Of a stretch of DNA of 8,962 bases, positions 1 through 5,897 are shown in pieces (position 1 is the stretch's first letter; each line of letters opens with the position of its first letter). A program made the translations under genes and the position numbers. Location of the stretch: the NCBI GenBank assembly GCA_945949385.1, contig CAMFEL010000082.1:1-8962 (forward strand), in the 5' to 3' direction. The notes under the pieces are model-generated. The model worked only from the letters and a program-made list of their open reading frames with translations, was not told where the DNA came from and ran no database searches. This DNA is from an uncultured Clostridia bacterium (GTDB taxonomy: Bacteria > Bacillota > Clostridia > Oscillospirales > CAG-272).

Positions 1-2
1 GC

Positions 3-2078
3 GACAAGCTTGAACTGAAGCTTGCTTACTGCGAGGGAGACCAGGCTGTTGTTGATGAGAGCCAGAATCCTCCCATTCACAGCGTAGAGCCCGTTGATGT
101 GTACGATTACACCTGTACCATTGTTTGCGAGCATCCTTCCACTCATGAAAGTATTATTCCCGCAACCTGTACCGAAGACGGTGCAGTGCAGCAGGTCTGC
201 GATGAGTGCGGCACCGTTGTAAACTCCGAGCCTATTACGGCTTCCGGACATCAGTGGGTAGCGGGCGAAACCGTTGCTCCTACCTGCGTTGATGAAGGAT
301 ACACGGTTTATGAGTGTTCCGTATGCCACGAAACCGAAAACAGAGAAATTATACCTGCAACCGGTCTGCATGAATATGAGGCAGGCACTCCCGCTTCCGC
401 AACCTGTGCCGAGGACGGATATACTCCTTACACATGTAAGTACTGCGGAACCGTAGATAAGAGAGACATCGTATCCAAGGATACTGTTTCTCATACGCCC
501 GGCGAGCCCGTAGTTGATGCAACCTGTACTGAGGACGGGTTCTCTACCGTATACTGTACTGTTTGCGGTACTGTAATTTCTTCAACTCCGGTTGAGGCTA
601 CGGGGCATAACTGGGTAATATCAGATGTTCATGAAGCCACTTGTACTGAAACAGGATGGACATATTATGAGTGCACCGAATGTTGTGAGATTAAGAAAGG
701 CGATTATGTTGACGCTCTCGGTCACGCATGGAAAGACGCTACCTGCACCGAACCCAAGACCTGTGAGCGTTGCGGAATAATTGAAGGTTCTGCTCTCGGG
801 CATACCCCCGGCGATCCTGTGATTATTGATGCTACCTGTACCGAAAATGGAAGCTCTACAGTATACTGTACTGTTTGCGGTGTGCTGATTTCGTCTACTA
901 CTATTCAAGCAACGGGACATAATTGGATAGCACAACATGTACACGAACCCACGTGTACTGAAAGAGGCTGGACATATTACGAGTGCTCCGAGTGTAACGA
1001 GATCATGAAAGACAGTTATACTGACGCGCTCGGTCACGTTTGGAAGGACGCTACCTGCACCGAGCCCAAGACTTGCGAGCGTTGCGGCGCCACAGAGGGC
1101 GAAACCATCAGTCATACTCCCGGAGAGCCCGTAATTATTGATGCTACATGTGCCGAGGTTGGCAGTTCTGATGTATATTGTTCTGTTTGCGGTCAGTTGA
1201 TTTCTTCCACTCCCATCCCGGTTACGGAACATACCTGGGTTGCAGAACATGTTCATGAGCCTATATGCACCGAAAGTGGCTGGACCTATTACGAGTGTTC
1301 TGTATGCCATAAGATTAAGAAAGATAGTTATACTGACGCTCTCGGTCACAATGAAACGGTTGAGATTGACACGCAGCCTACTTATGATGAAGACGGTCGT
1401 TTGAAGATCGTCTGCGAGAGATGCGGGGAGGTTCTTCAGGATACTGTAAGAACCAGACTGACTGTAAGCGCAAGTGTAATATGTGTTATTAAGGACGCAG
1501 ATGGCAATGATATTGAAATAGCTACATTCGAGCACGACGGCCTTTACAAGGGTGATATATTCCGACCTGATATCCCAGAAATTCACGGATACACCGTAGT
1601 TGAGGGAAGTGAGCAGACTGAGATCGAACTCGGCGAAAATGACAATTATATTGTTTATGTATACAAAACTGAATTGAGCGGTAAATATAAGCTGACCCTT
1701 GACGGTGTTACTTTTGAGTATTCTTCCGGAGAAACGGTAACTCTAAAAGCTGAGTTTTATACGGACGGACAGTACGGTTACCGATTTGCATACTGGAGTG
1801 GGGATACTGATGTCATATCAATCGACACAACTGCCGCAGAAATCACCTTTACAATGCCAGACAATGACATAACGCTTACAAAGAATTATGTAATGATAGG
1901 TGATGCCAATGGGGACGGCAGAATAAATGGAACGGACACCAACTATATGAAACGCACCGTAACGGGAGACCTTATGGGAACTTCGTCACTGGACATAAAT
2001 CTTGATGGTAGGTGGAACGGTACCGACGCAAACATCTTAAAGCGTATCCTCGTCGGTTCTTATGTTCCGGAAATGTAG
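3..2078 (+). CDS. Cys-rich repeat surface protein with C-terminal dockerin (5' partial)
   Basis: The reading frame is open to the left edge, so the true start and any signal peptide lie outside; 691 residues are visible, numbered here from the codon at base 3. Residues about 54-475 hold roughly twelve modules, most reading C-x9-C-x2-C followed 13 residues later by His (for example the modules starting at bases 525 and 954). Residues about 483-557 resemble a MucBP domain (KDADGN, then IPEIHGYTVV and YVYK). Residues about 558-629 resemble a Listeria-type B-repeat (FAYWSGD, then FTMPDNDITL). Residues 630-691 form a type I dockerin with two calcium-loop repeats: D634, N636, D638, D645 and D664, N666, D668, D675. 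Dockerins plug into cohesin domains of scaffoldins, so I infer a secreted protein carried by a cellulosome-like complex or cell-surface cohesin. No catalytic domain is visible; one could lie upstream. It is not in an operon with the convergent genes downstream. The dockerin is sure; the role of the repeats is unknown. Confidence 0.9.
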   Translation, partial: DKLELKLAYCEGDQAVVDESQNPPIHSVEPVDVYDYTCTIVCEHPSTHESIIPATCTEDGAVQQVCDECGTVVNSEPITASGHQWVAGETVAPTCVDEGYTVYECSVCHETENREIIPATGLHEYEAGTPASATCAEDGYTPYTCKYCGTVDKRDIVSKDTVSHTPGEPVVDATCTEDGFSTVYCTVCGTVISSTPVEATGHNWVISDVHEATCTETGWTYYECTECCEIKKGDYVDALGHAWKDATCTEPKTCERCGIIEGSALGHTPGDPVIIDATCTENGSSTVYCTVCGVLISSTTIQATGHNWIAQHVHEPTCTERGWTYYECSECNEIMKDSYTDALGHVWKDATCTEPKTCERCGATEGETISHTPGEPVIIDATCAEVGSSDVYCSVCGQLISSTPIPVTEHTWVAEHVHEPICTESGWTYYECSVCHKIKKDSYTDALGHNETVEIDTQPTYDEDGRLKIVCERCGEVLQDTVRTRLTVSASVICVIKDADGNDIEIATFEHDGLYKGDIFRPDIPEIHGYTVVEGSEQTEIELGENDNYIVYVYKTELSGKYKLTLDGVTFEYSSGETVTLKAEFYTDGQYGYRFAYWSGDTDVISIDTTAAEITFTMPDNDITLTKNYVMIGDANGDGRINGTDTNYMKRTVTGDLMGTSSLDINLDGRWNGTDANILKRILVGSYVPEM
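492..1349 (+). repeat. Tandem 103-104-residue super-repeats inside the surface protein gene
   Basis: Three in-frame copies start at bases 492, 801 and 1113, each opening with a His-Thr-Pro-Gly segment. The offsets are 309 and 312 bases. The first two copies each contain three Cys modules: two of about 40 residues and a short one (TCTEPKTCERCG). The third keeps the first two modules and then diverges after base 1349. Nucleotide identity is high in parts, for instance near 716-775 against 1028-1087, which suggests fairly recent duplication. Shorter single modules precede the array from about base 160. Confidence 0.85.
1890..2075 (+). other. Type I dockerin domain (encoded segment)
   Basis: The two halves read DANGDGRINGTD and DINLDGRWNGTD, each followed by an N-x2/3-KR helix segment. 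Calcium-binding positions 1, 3, 5 and 12 are Asp, Asn, Asp, Asp in both. Positions 10 and 11, which help set cohesin choice in known dockerins, are Gly-Thr in both. The internal symmetry would permit binding in two orientations, as known for type I dockerins; whether this one does so is inference. It sits at the extreme C-terminus, the usual place. Confidence 0.92.
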
Positions 2079-2093
2079 AAAGAATAATTAGAT

Positions 2094-2118
2094 AAGAGCG
2101 GGGTTTTGCCCCGCTCTT
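2094..2118. terminator. Bidirectional intrinsic terminator between convergent genes
   Basis: A perfect 10-bp stem, AAGAGCGGGG pairing with CCCCGCTCTT, encloses a 5-base loop. It starts 15 bases past the stop of the dockerin gene and lies 21 bases past the stop of the response regulator on the other strand. The T-tract is interrupted on both sides. It is slightly better for leftward transcripts, which run into TTATCTAATTATTC. Confidence 0.8.
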
Positions 2119-2139
2119 GCTCTTGCTATTGAAATAGTT

Positions 2140-2814
2140 TTACTTTTTCATCCTGTATATCATACATGGTCTGCCGCCGGTTTCGTAATTCATTTGGCTT
2201 ATTGCCTTGCCGCTTTCGGAAAGATAGTTCATATACCGTCTGACGGTAACGCCCGTAAGTCCCGAATGCTCTGCTATTTCATCTCCTGTCATCCATTTGT
2301 CGGGACTGCTTTGCAGAAATGAAATGATAAGCTCCAGGGTCTTTTCCTGTATGCCTTTCGGGTACTGCTCGCTGCTTTTTCTGTGCGCGTTCTCAACAAT
2401 ATAATCAATGCTTTGCTGGCTCAGTGTTTCCAGATCTTTTTTCGCCTTGTTCTGTGCTATGAATTTTTCAAGCGCGCTTTGAAATCTCTCAAAGGTAAAA
2501 GGCTTTACCAAATAATCCACCACGCCGAGACGAAGCGCTTCCTCCAGTGACTTTATGTCGTTTGCGGCTGTTACCATGATCGCTTCCGCGGGGATCTTTC
2601 TGCTTCTGATGTTTCGCAGCGTTTCAAAGCCGTCCATGTGAGGCATATAAACATCAAGTATTATAAGATCTGCCCGTTCTTTTTCAAGGAAGTCAAGAGC
2701 GGCTTTGCCGTCAGAGCATTTCCCGACAATTTGAAAATTCTTATTGCGTTTTATGTATTGCTCGTTTATCATTGCGACCATAGGGTCGTCTTCAACGATA
2801 AGTATTTTATACAT
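2140..2814 (-). CDS. CitB/DcuR-family response regulator
   Basis: This 224-residue cytoplasmic protein is the output partner of the kinase gene just upstream. Residues 1-120 form a receiver domain: the acidic pair D9/D10, phospho-acceptor D54 (in ILDVYMPHMDG), T82 and K104 (in VKPF) are all in place. A linker follows, then a helix-turn-helix at about 175-203 (TGDEIAEHSGLTGVTVRRYM) of the type found in CitB, DcuR and Bacillus MalR/CitT/DctR. Those relatives activate uptake or catabolism genes for C4-dicarboxylates, citrate or malate. No transporter gene lies in this window, so the signal and targets are unknown. The ATG at 2814 begins the standard receiver strand (MYKILIVEDD). The nearest good Shine-Dalgarno (AAGAAAGG, 2829-2836) is 14 bases away, unusually far. 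Length is normal for the family. Confidence 0.93.
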   Translation of the reverse strand: MYKILIVEDDPMVAMINEQYIKRNKNFQIVGKCSDGKAALDFLEKERADLIILDVYMPHMDGFETLRNIRSRKIPAEAIMVTAANDIKSLEEALRLGVVDYLVKPFTFERFQSALEKFIAQNKAKKDLETLSQQSIDYIVENAHRKSSEQYPKGIQEKTLELIISFLQSSPDKWMTGDEIAEHSGLTGVTVRRYMNYLSESGKAISQMNYETGGRPCMIYRMKK

Positions 2815-2838
2815 ATTTTATGACCATACCTTTCTTCG

Positions 2839-2905
2839 GATTTGTGCCGTTTTCGCCGCAGGCGGAATTTGCCCGTGCTTTGGGCGAAAGACACAAATCG
2901 TGTCT
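2839..2905 (-). promoter_or_regulatory. Alternative RNA hairpins between kinase and regulator genes
   Basis: In the leftward transcript GAUUUGUG (2892-2899) can pair with CACAAAUC (2839-2846). Just inside it UUUCGCC (2883-2889) pairs with GGCGAAA (2851-2857), giving 15 base pairs around a small internal loop. A competing local hairpin pairs AGACAC with GUGUCU (2889-2905) and uses some of the same bases, so the two cannot form together. No T-run follows, so neither is an ordinary terminator. The long stem ends two bases before the Shine-Dalgarno-like AAGAAAGG of the regulator. The pairing is read directly; a regulatory role is inference. Confidence 0.5.
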
Positions 2906-2948
2906 GAAACCGTATAACTTGCGCTCTCTGCTAATTCTGTTTTCAGAC

Positions 2949-4604
2949 TTATTTCTCCGTTTTTACATTTTTTGAAAAGCTTACGGAAAATGAAGTGCCC
3001 GCGTCTTTCTGAGATTCGACGTTTACGGCACCGCCCAGTCTTTCTACTATGGATTTTACCTGATACAGACCCGTGCCTCTGCCGTCGCCTTTGGTTGAAT
3101 ATCCGTTTTCAAATATGCGGTCCATATCCTGTTTATCTATGCCGCACCCCGTGTCGTCAACGGTGATCAGCACCGCGCCGGGACGGGAATATATGCCGAA
3201 CATCAGCTCCTTCGGTGCCCTGTAATCCGCGTTATTGTTCATAGCGTCAAAGGCATTGTCCAGCAGATTTCCTATGACGGTTACAAGAGCTTCGGAGGGA
3301 AGCTTCATATCCGACGGACAGTAGCTGCAGTTTTCGCGAAGCACGAATTTTATATTCAATTCGGACGCTCTTGCAATTTTACCTATAAGCAGTGCTGCCA
3401 CCGAGGGCTCGCTGACGGCATTCATGATTTTGCTTATGGACTCGCGCTGTACCATACTGATATTCTGAATGTAGGCTGTTGCTTCGTCGTACATACCCAT
3501 TTGTATCATACCCAGAATAACATGAAGCTTATTGGTAAAATCATGGTTGTTTGCGCGCATGGAATCAACAAGATAGCGATTGCCCGCCAGATCCTCCATG
3601 AGCTTTGTATACTCGGCTCGGTTATGCAGTATTCCGACGGCGCCCACCACGGCGTTATCTTCTTTTATTGGTATGCTGTCTATGAGAATATCAGCGTCGG
3701 CAGAGCTTATACTAAATTCCTTTTCGCCGCTTTCAAGTGTATTCAGCAGTACAGTACCGTTTCCCGCGCTGCCGATATTTTGTCCGACTGTATTTCTGCT
3801 TTTATCGCCGTCCCCCTTATTCAGCATTTTGATTGCCGCTTCATTTGCAAACTGAATGCAGCCTTTGCTGTCCACGGCTATTATTCCTTCCTCAAGAGAC
3901 TCAAGAATACCGTCCCTGATCTTATACATGGCGGTAAAGGTATCCGGCTCATATCCCATCAGGCTCTTTTTGATTTGTCCGGACAGCTTTGCGGAAATTA
4001 TGATTTCGATTATTACTGCCGCCGCAGTTATGACCGCGCTTATGAGAAGGATCTGATATGTTTCTCCCCAGATGTTTTTCATAAGCATTATGGACATTAC
4101 AAATCCCGAATAATTTCCGTTTTCGTCATAAATCGCGGCATATGCACGGCGCTGAGTGCCTGAGGGGCCTGTATCGTCTGCGGTGTAATAGCCGGCGGAT
4201 TTTTCGTCAAACTGCGGCAGGGTGCCGTCGTAAACCGTGCCGATAAGCTTATGGTTTGAATGGTATATGCGGACATTGTCTTTGTCTACGACGGAAATCA
4301 CATCAATATCGTCAAGGGCGTCTTTAAGGGAATCAAGGTACTGGGAAAGGACTGCCGACGCGATTTCCCTGTCGGTGCCGTCGGTAAGAACGGGGGAGCC
4401 TGCAACAGCCTTTGCGATATTCTGTAAATTCTGATCCCGCTTTACCGTTTCAAAATGAATATTTGTAAGTGCTCCCGCCGCGCCGAGAAACAGGGCGAGG
4501 GATATTATCAAAATCAACTGAGTTCGGAATAACAGCCTTTGTATGCTTTTCAGCGTGCTTGGCTTTTTTTTGCCGCTTTTTTCTTTTACGGAGTCGTTTT
4601 TCAT
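2949..4604 (-). CDS. CitA/DcuS-type sensor histidine kinase
   Basis: This 551-residue membrane kinase senses an outside signal and phosphorylates the regulator encoded next. A basic N-terminus leads to a membrane helix (about 27-49), an extracellular sensor domain (about 50-183) and a second membrane helix (about 184-206). A cytoplasmic PAS domain (about 231-329) and a Spo0B-like dimerisation segment follow, with phospho-acceptor His354 in NNHDFTNKLHVILGMI. The ATPase domain (about 434-544) has the N-box NLLDNAFDA, G-box DDTGCGI and GDGRGTGLY. This order matches CitA, DcuS and Bacillus MalK/CitS/DctS, whose outer domains bind citrate or C4-dicarboxylates; the ligand here cannot be read from sequence. 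The frame is also open from a TTG at 4667, but that codon lies about at or upstream of the predicted transcript start, so I choose the ATG at 4604. The Shine-Dalgarno (AAGAGAG) is weak. Confidence 0.92.
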   Translation of the reverse strand: MKNDSVKEKSGKKKPSTLKSIQRLLFRTQLILIISLALFLGAAGALTNIHFETVKRDQNLQNIAKAVAGSPVLTDGTDREIASAVLSQYLDSLKDALDDIDVISVVDKDNVRIYHSNHKLIGTVYDGTLPQFDEKSAGYYTADDTGPSGTQRRAYAAIYDENGNYSGFVMSIMLMKNIWGETYQILLISAVITAAAVIIEIIISAKLSGQIKKSLMGYEPDTFTAMYKIRDGILESLEEGIIAVDSKGCIQFANEAAIKMLNKGDGDKSRNTVGQNIGSAGNGTVLLNTLESGEKEFSISSADADILIDSIPIKEDNAVVGAVGILHNRAEYTKLMEDLAGNRYLVDSMRANNHDFTNKLHVILGMIQMGMYDEATAYIQNISMVQRESISKIMNAVSEPSVAALLIGKIARASELNIKFVLRENCSYCPSDMKLPSEALVTVIGNLLDNAFDAMNNNADYRAPKELMFGIYSRPGAVLITVDDTGCGIDKQDMDRIFENGYSTKGDGRGTGLYQVKSIVERLGGAVNVESQKDAGTSFSVSFSKNVKTEK

Positions 4605-4640
4605 AAGTTTTTCAGCTCTCTTATTTTTGGTGTCCCATTT

Positions 4641-4657
4641 TCGGCGGGAAAAGCCGA
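4641..4657 (-). promoter_or_regulatory. Small hairpin in kinase 5' leader
   Basis: TCGGC and GCCGA form a 5-bp stem around a 7-base loop near the predicted 5' end of the kinase mRNA. It shares its bases with the left arm of the larger inverted repeat around the promoter. It may be an operator half-site or a stabilising 5' hairpin; neither is shown. Confidence 0.35.
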
Positions 4658-4702
4658 CTATACACAATCATTATAACATAAAATACGGTAAAATCGGCTT
4701 TT
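4649..4702. repeat. Inverted repeat flanking the kinase promoter (candidate operator)
   Basis: AAAAGCCGA (4649-4657) and its exact complement TCGGCTTTT (4694-4702) are separated by 36 bases. The arms bracket the -10 element of the kinase gene: one falls near the -35 region and the other just past the predicted start of transcription. This placement suits a dimeric regulator, perhaps the cognate response regulator acting on its own operon. That role is inference from position only. Confidence 0.45.
4670..4678 (-). promoter_or_regulatory. Extended -10 promoter of the two-component operon
   Basis: The minus strand reads TGTTATAAT, a perfect TATAAT with an upstream TG. No good -35 is present at the usual distance (GCCGAT), which is typical of extended -10 or activator-dependent promoters. 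The predicted start of transcription, near 4663, leaves a leader of about 59 bases before the ATG at 4604. Confidence 0.65.
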
Positions 4703-4755
4703 GAAAGTAAAAAAAGCGAAAGCGCGGGAAATTTGTGTTTATATTTTTCATATAA

Positions 4756-4784
4756 TTGTCACCGCAGGTATTGGGTGATATTAT
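4756..4784 (+). promoter_or_regulatory. Promoter of the PQ-loop gene pair
   Basis: TTGTCA (4756-4761), a 17-base spacer and TATTAT (4779-4784), preceded by TG one base upstream, form a good housekeeping-type promoter. Transcription would start near 4791, about 29 bases before the ATG at 4820. It diverges from the kinase promoter; the two -10 elements are about 100 bases apart. Another TATAAT at 4751-4756 lacks a matching -35. Confidence 0.65.
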
Positions 4785-4819
4785 GTATTTGCAAAATAAA
4801 TAAGCAAGGAGTTTTCGTT

Positions 4820-5104
4820 ATGGGATCTGTTCTTGAAACCGTTATGCTTGTATGCTTCGGTATGTCCTGGCCGCTGAATGTTATTAAAGCCTGGAGATCA
4901 AAAACCGCAAAGGGTACGAGCGTTACATTTATTCTTCTTATAATTACCGGTTACATTGCCGGCATCGGAGCAAAACTGTATATTCATCAGTTTAATTATG
5001 TTTTGATTGCATACGGATTTAATCTTATTATAGTACTTCTCGATCTTGCAGTCTACTTCCGCAATGCGGCACTTGATAAAAAGAATATACCGGAGGGCAG
5101 GTGA
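4820..5104 (+). CDS. PQ-loop/SemiSWEET-like small membrane protein
   Basis: The product has 94 residues with three predicted membrane helices (about 4-20, 35-53 and 58-80). Between helices 1 and 2 it has SWPLNVIKAWRSKTAKGTS, which fits the PQ-loop pattern (Pro-Gln, then a basic Lys-Thr/Ser-x-Gly-x-Ser turn) except that Leu19 replaces Gln. Size and three-helix layout match bacterial SemiSWEETs, which work as dimers and move sugars; other PQ-loop proteins carry different solutes, so no substrate is assigned. AAGGAG at 4806-4811, 8 bases before the ATG, fixes the start; an upstream in-frame ATG at 4733 lies before the promoter and encodes no membrane-like sequence. The gene stop overlaps the ribosome-binding region of the next gene, so the two are very probably cotranscribed. 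Confidence 0.75.
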   Translation: MGSVLETVMLVCFGMSWPLNVIKAWRSKTAKGTSVTFILLIITGYIAGIGAKLYIHQFNYVLIAYGFNLIIVLLDLAVYFRNAALDKKNIPEGR

Positions 5105-5111
5105 AAACGGT

Positions 5112-5690
5112 ATGTATGAGGACGAGATCAAAAAATATACGCAGTTGAACGAACTGGCAAAAAGCGGCGGGATCGTTATTTTCGGCGGAAAAAACGACAA
5201 AAGCATACCTCTTTGCGAGCTGAGGCAGGCTTTTTCGATCGGTGAAACGTTATACAACAGAAGTATAGACGGGCTTTCTGTCACTAACGCTGCCGATGTA
5301 TATGACGCCTGCGTTGCTCCTATTTGTCCCGAAACTGTTATACTGCATATAGGAGAAGCTGACGCAGACAGCTTTGAAACCGCTCCCGCAGAATTTGATA
5401 TTAAGTACTCAGAGCTTATACGCCATATAAAAGCGGTGAACGGGTGCAGGATTGCTGTTGTTTCCGTTAAAAACTCAGATGCGGGAGCAAATGCCGACAG
5501 GATAAACGAGCATCTGAGGCATATTGCAGAGACTGAACGTTGCGAATTCTGCGATATTTCAGTAAGGCGACTCTGGAATCCCAAGAACACCGAAACGCTG
5601 ATGTCTTTTATAAACGATATCGGCTTTGAACGTCCGCTGAAAATCAAGAGACCGGTTTACGATCTTGTAAAAATTTTTTACTGCTGTTAA
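5112..5690 (+). CDS. Conserved-looking protein of unknown function, possible SGNH-like fold
   Basis: This 192-residue protein has no signal peptide or membrane helix, so it is probably cytoplasmic. I do not recognise a named family with confidence. A strand plus glycine turn (IVIFGGKNDKS, 21-31), a second strand ending in HIGEADA (79-85), then a helix and a third strand (RIAVVSVKN, 113-121) resemble the alternating layout of SGNH/GDSL hydrolases. The expected G-x-N-D is GEAD (81-84), without the Asn, and no C-terminal D-x-x-H is seen, so such an enzyme would be degenerate. The C-terminus (RPLKIKRPVYDLVKIFYCC) is distinctive, with a terminal Cys-Cys. The ATG at 5112 is chosen because AGGTGA (5099-5104) lies 7 bases upstream; an earlier in-frame ATG at 5046 lies inside the PQ-loop gene. 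The pairing suggests a shared task, but this is inference. Confidence 0.7.
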   Translation: MYEDEIKKYTQLNELAKSGGIVIFGGKNDKSIPLCELRQAFSIGETLYNRSIDGLSVTNAADVYDACVAPICPETVILHIGEADADSFETAPAEFDIKYSELIRHIKAVNGCRIAVVSVKNSDAGANADRINEHLRHIAETERCEFCDISVRRLWNPKNTETLMSFINDIGFERPLKIKRPVYDLVKIFYCC

Positions 5691-5702
5691 GCTGAAAAAG
5701 AG

Positions 5703-5746
5703 AAAAAGAAACGCCAATTCTATATACGGAATTGACGTTTCTTTTT
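5703..5746. terminator. Long bidirectional terminator between gene pair and tRNA-Lys
   Basis: An 18-bp stem with one mismatch (AAAAAGAAACG... against ...CGTTTCTTTTT) surrounds an 8-base loop. The A-rich and T-rich ends give a T-tract to transcripts from either side. It begins 12 bases past the stop of the 192-residue protein. Its right arm abuts the encoded CCA of the tRNA, so it serves as terminator for both. Confidence 0.88.
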
Positions 5747-5821
5747 GGTGATCCATCGGAGATTCGAACTCCGGACCCTTTGATTAAAAGTCAAATGCTC
5801 TGCCAGCTGAGCTAATGGATC
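5746..5821 (-). tRNA. tRNA-Lys (anticodon UUU)
   Basis: The 76 bases fold as a full cloverleaf: acceptor stem GATCCAT/ATGGATC, D stem GCTC/GAGC, anticodon stem TTTGA/TCAAA with loop CTTTTAA, variable loop GGGTC, and T stem CGGAG/CTCCG with loop TTCGAAT. The anticodon TTT at 5786-5788 reads Lys codons AAA and AAG. The discriminator base is A, and the 3' CCA is encoded. It appears to be a single-gene transcription unit. Confidence 0.97.
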
Positions 5822-5839
5822 TCTTAAGCGCGCTCATTT

Positions 5840-5868
5840 AGTGTAGCACAACAAAGCGCGTTTGTCAA
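5840..5868 (-). promoter_or_regulatory. Promoter of tRNA-Lys
   Basis: On the minus strand TTGACA (5863-5868, perfect consensus) is followed by a 17-base spacer and TACACT (5840-5845), with TG one base upstream of the -10. Predicted transcription starts about a dozen bases before the tRNA 5' end at 5821. This is the strongest promoter in the window, as expected for a stable RNA. Confidence 0.85.
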
Positions 5869-5897
5869 TATTTTTTGTGCGTTTTTGGAAAATACTT

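Noticed and set aside
492..1349. CRISPR-like periodic repeats
   Set aside because: The period is about 310 bases and in frame with a protein gene. There are no short identical repeats with unique spacers.
621..1586. Long open frame on the minus strand opposite the Cys-repeat gene
   Set aside because: It arises from the repeated codon pattern of the plus-strand gene. It has no ribosome-binding site or recognisable domain, and the plus frame ends in a clear dockerin.
2815..2948. Intrinsic terminator separating kinase and regulator
   Set aside because: Hairpins exist, but no T-run follows them on the minus strand, and kinase and regulator are normally cotranscribed.
3501..4163. Plus-strand open frame inside the kinase gene
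   Set aside because: It is antisense to conserved kinase domains and has no recognisable product or start signal.
4605..4667. Longer kinase with a TTG start at 4667
   Set aside because: The TTG lies about at the predicted transcription start, three bases from the -10 element, and the extra 21 residues carry no family feature. The ATG at 4604 is preferred.
4733..4819. N-terminal extension of the PQ-loop protein from an ATG at 4733
   Set aside because: It starts upstream of the promoter at 4756-4784, while AAGGAG sits at the right distance before the ATG at 4820.
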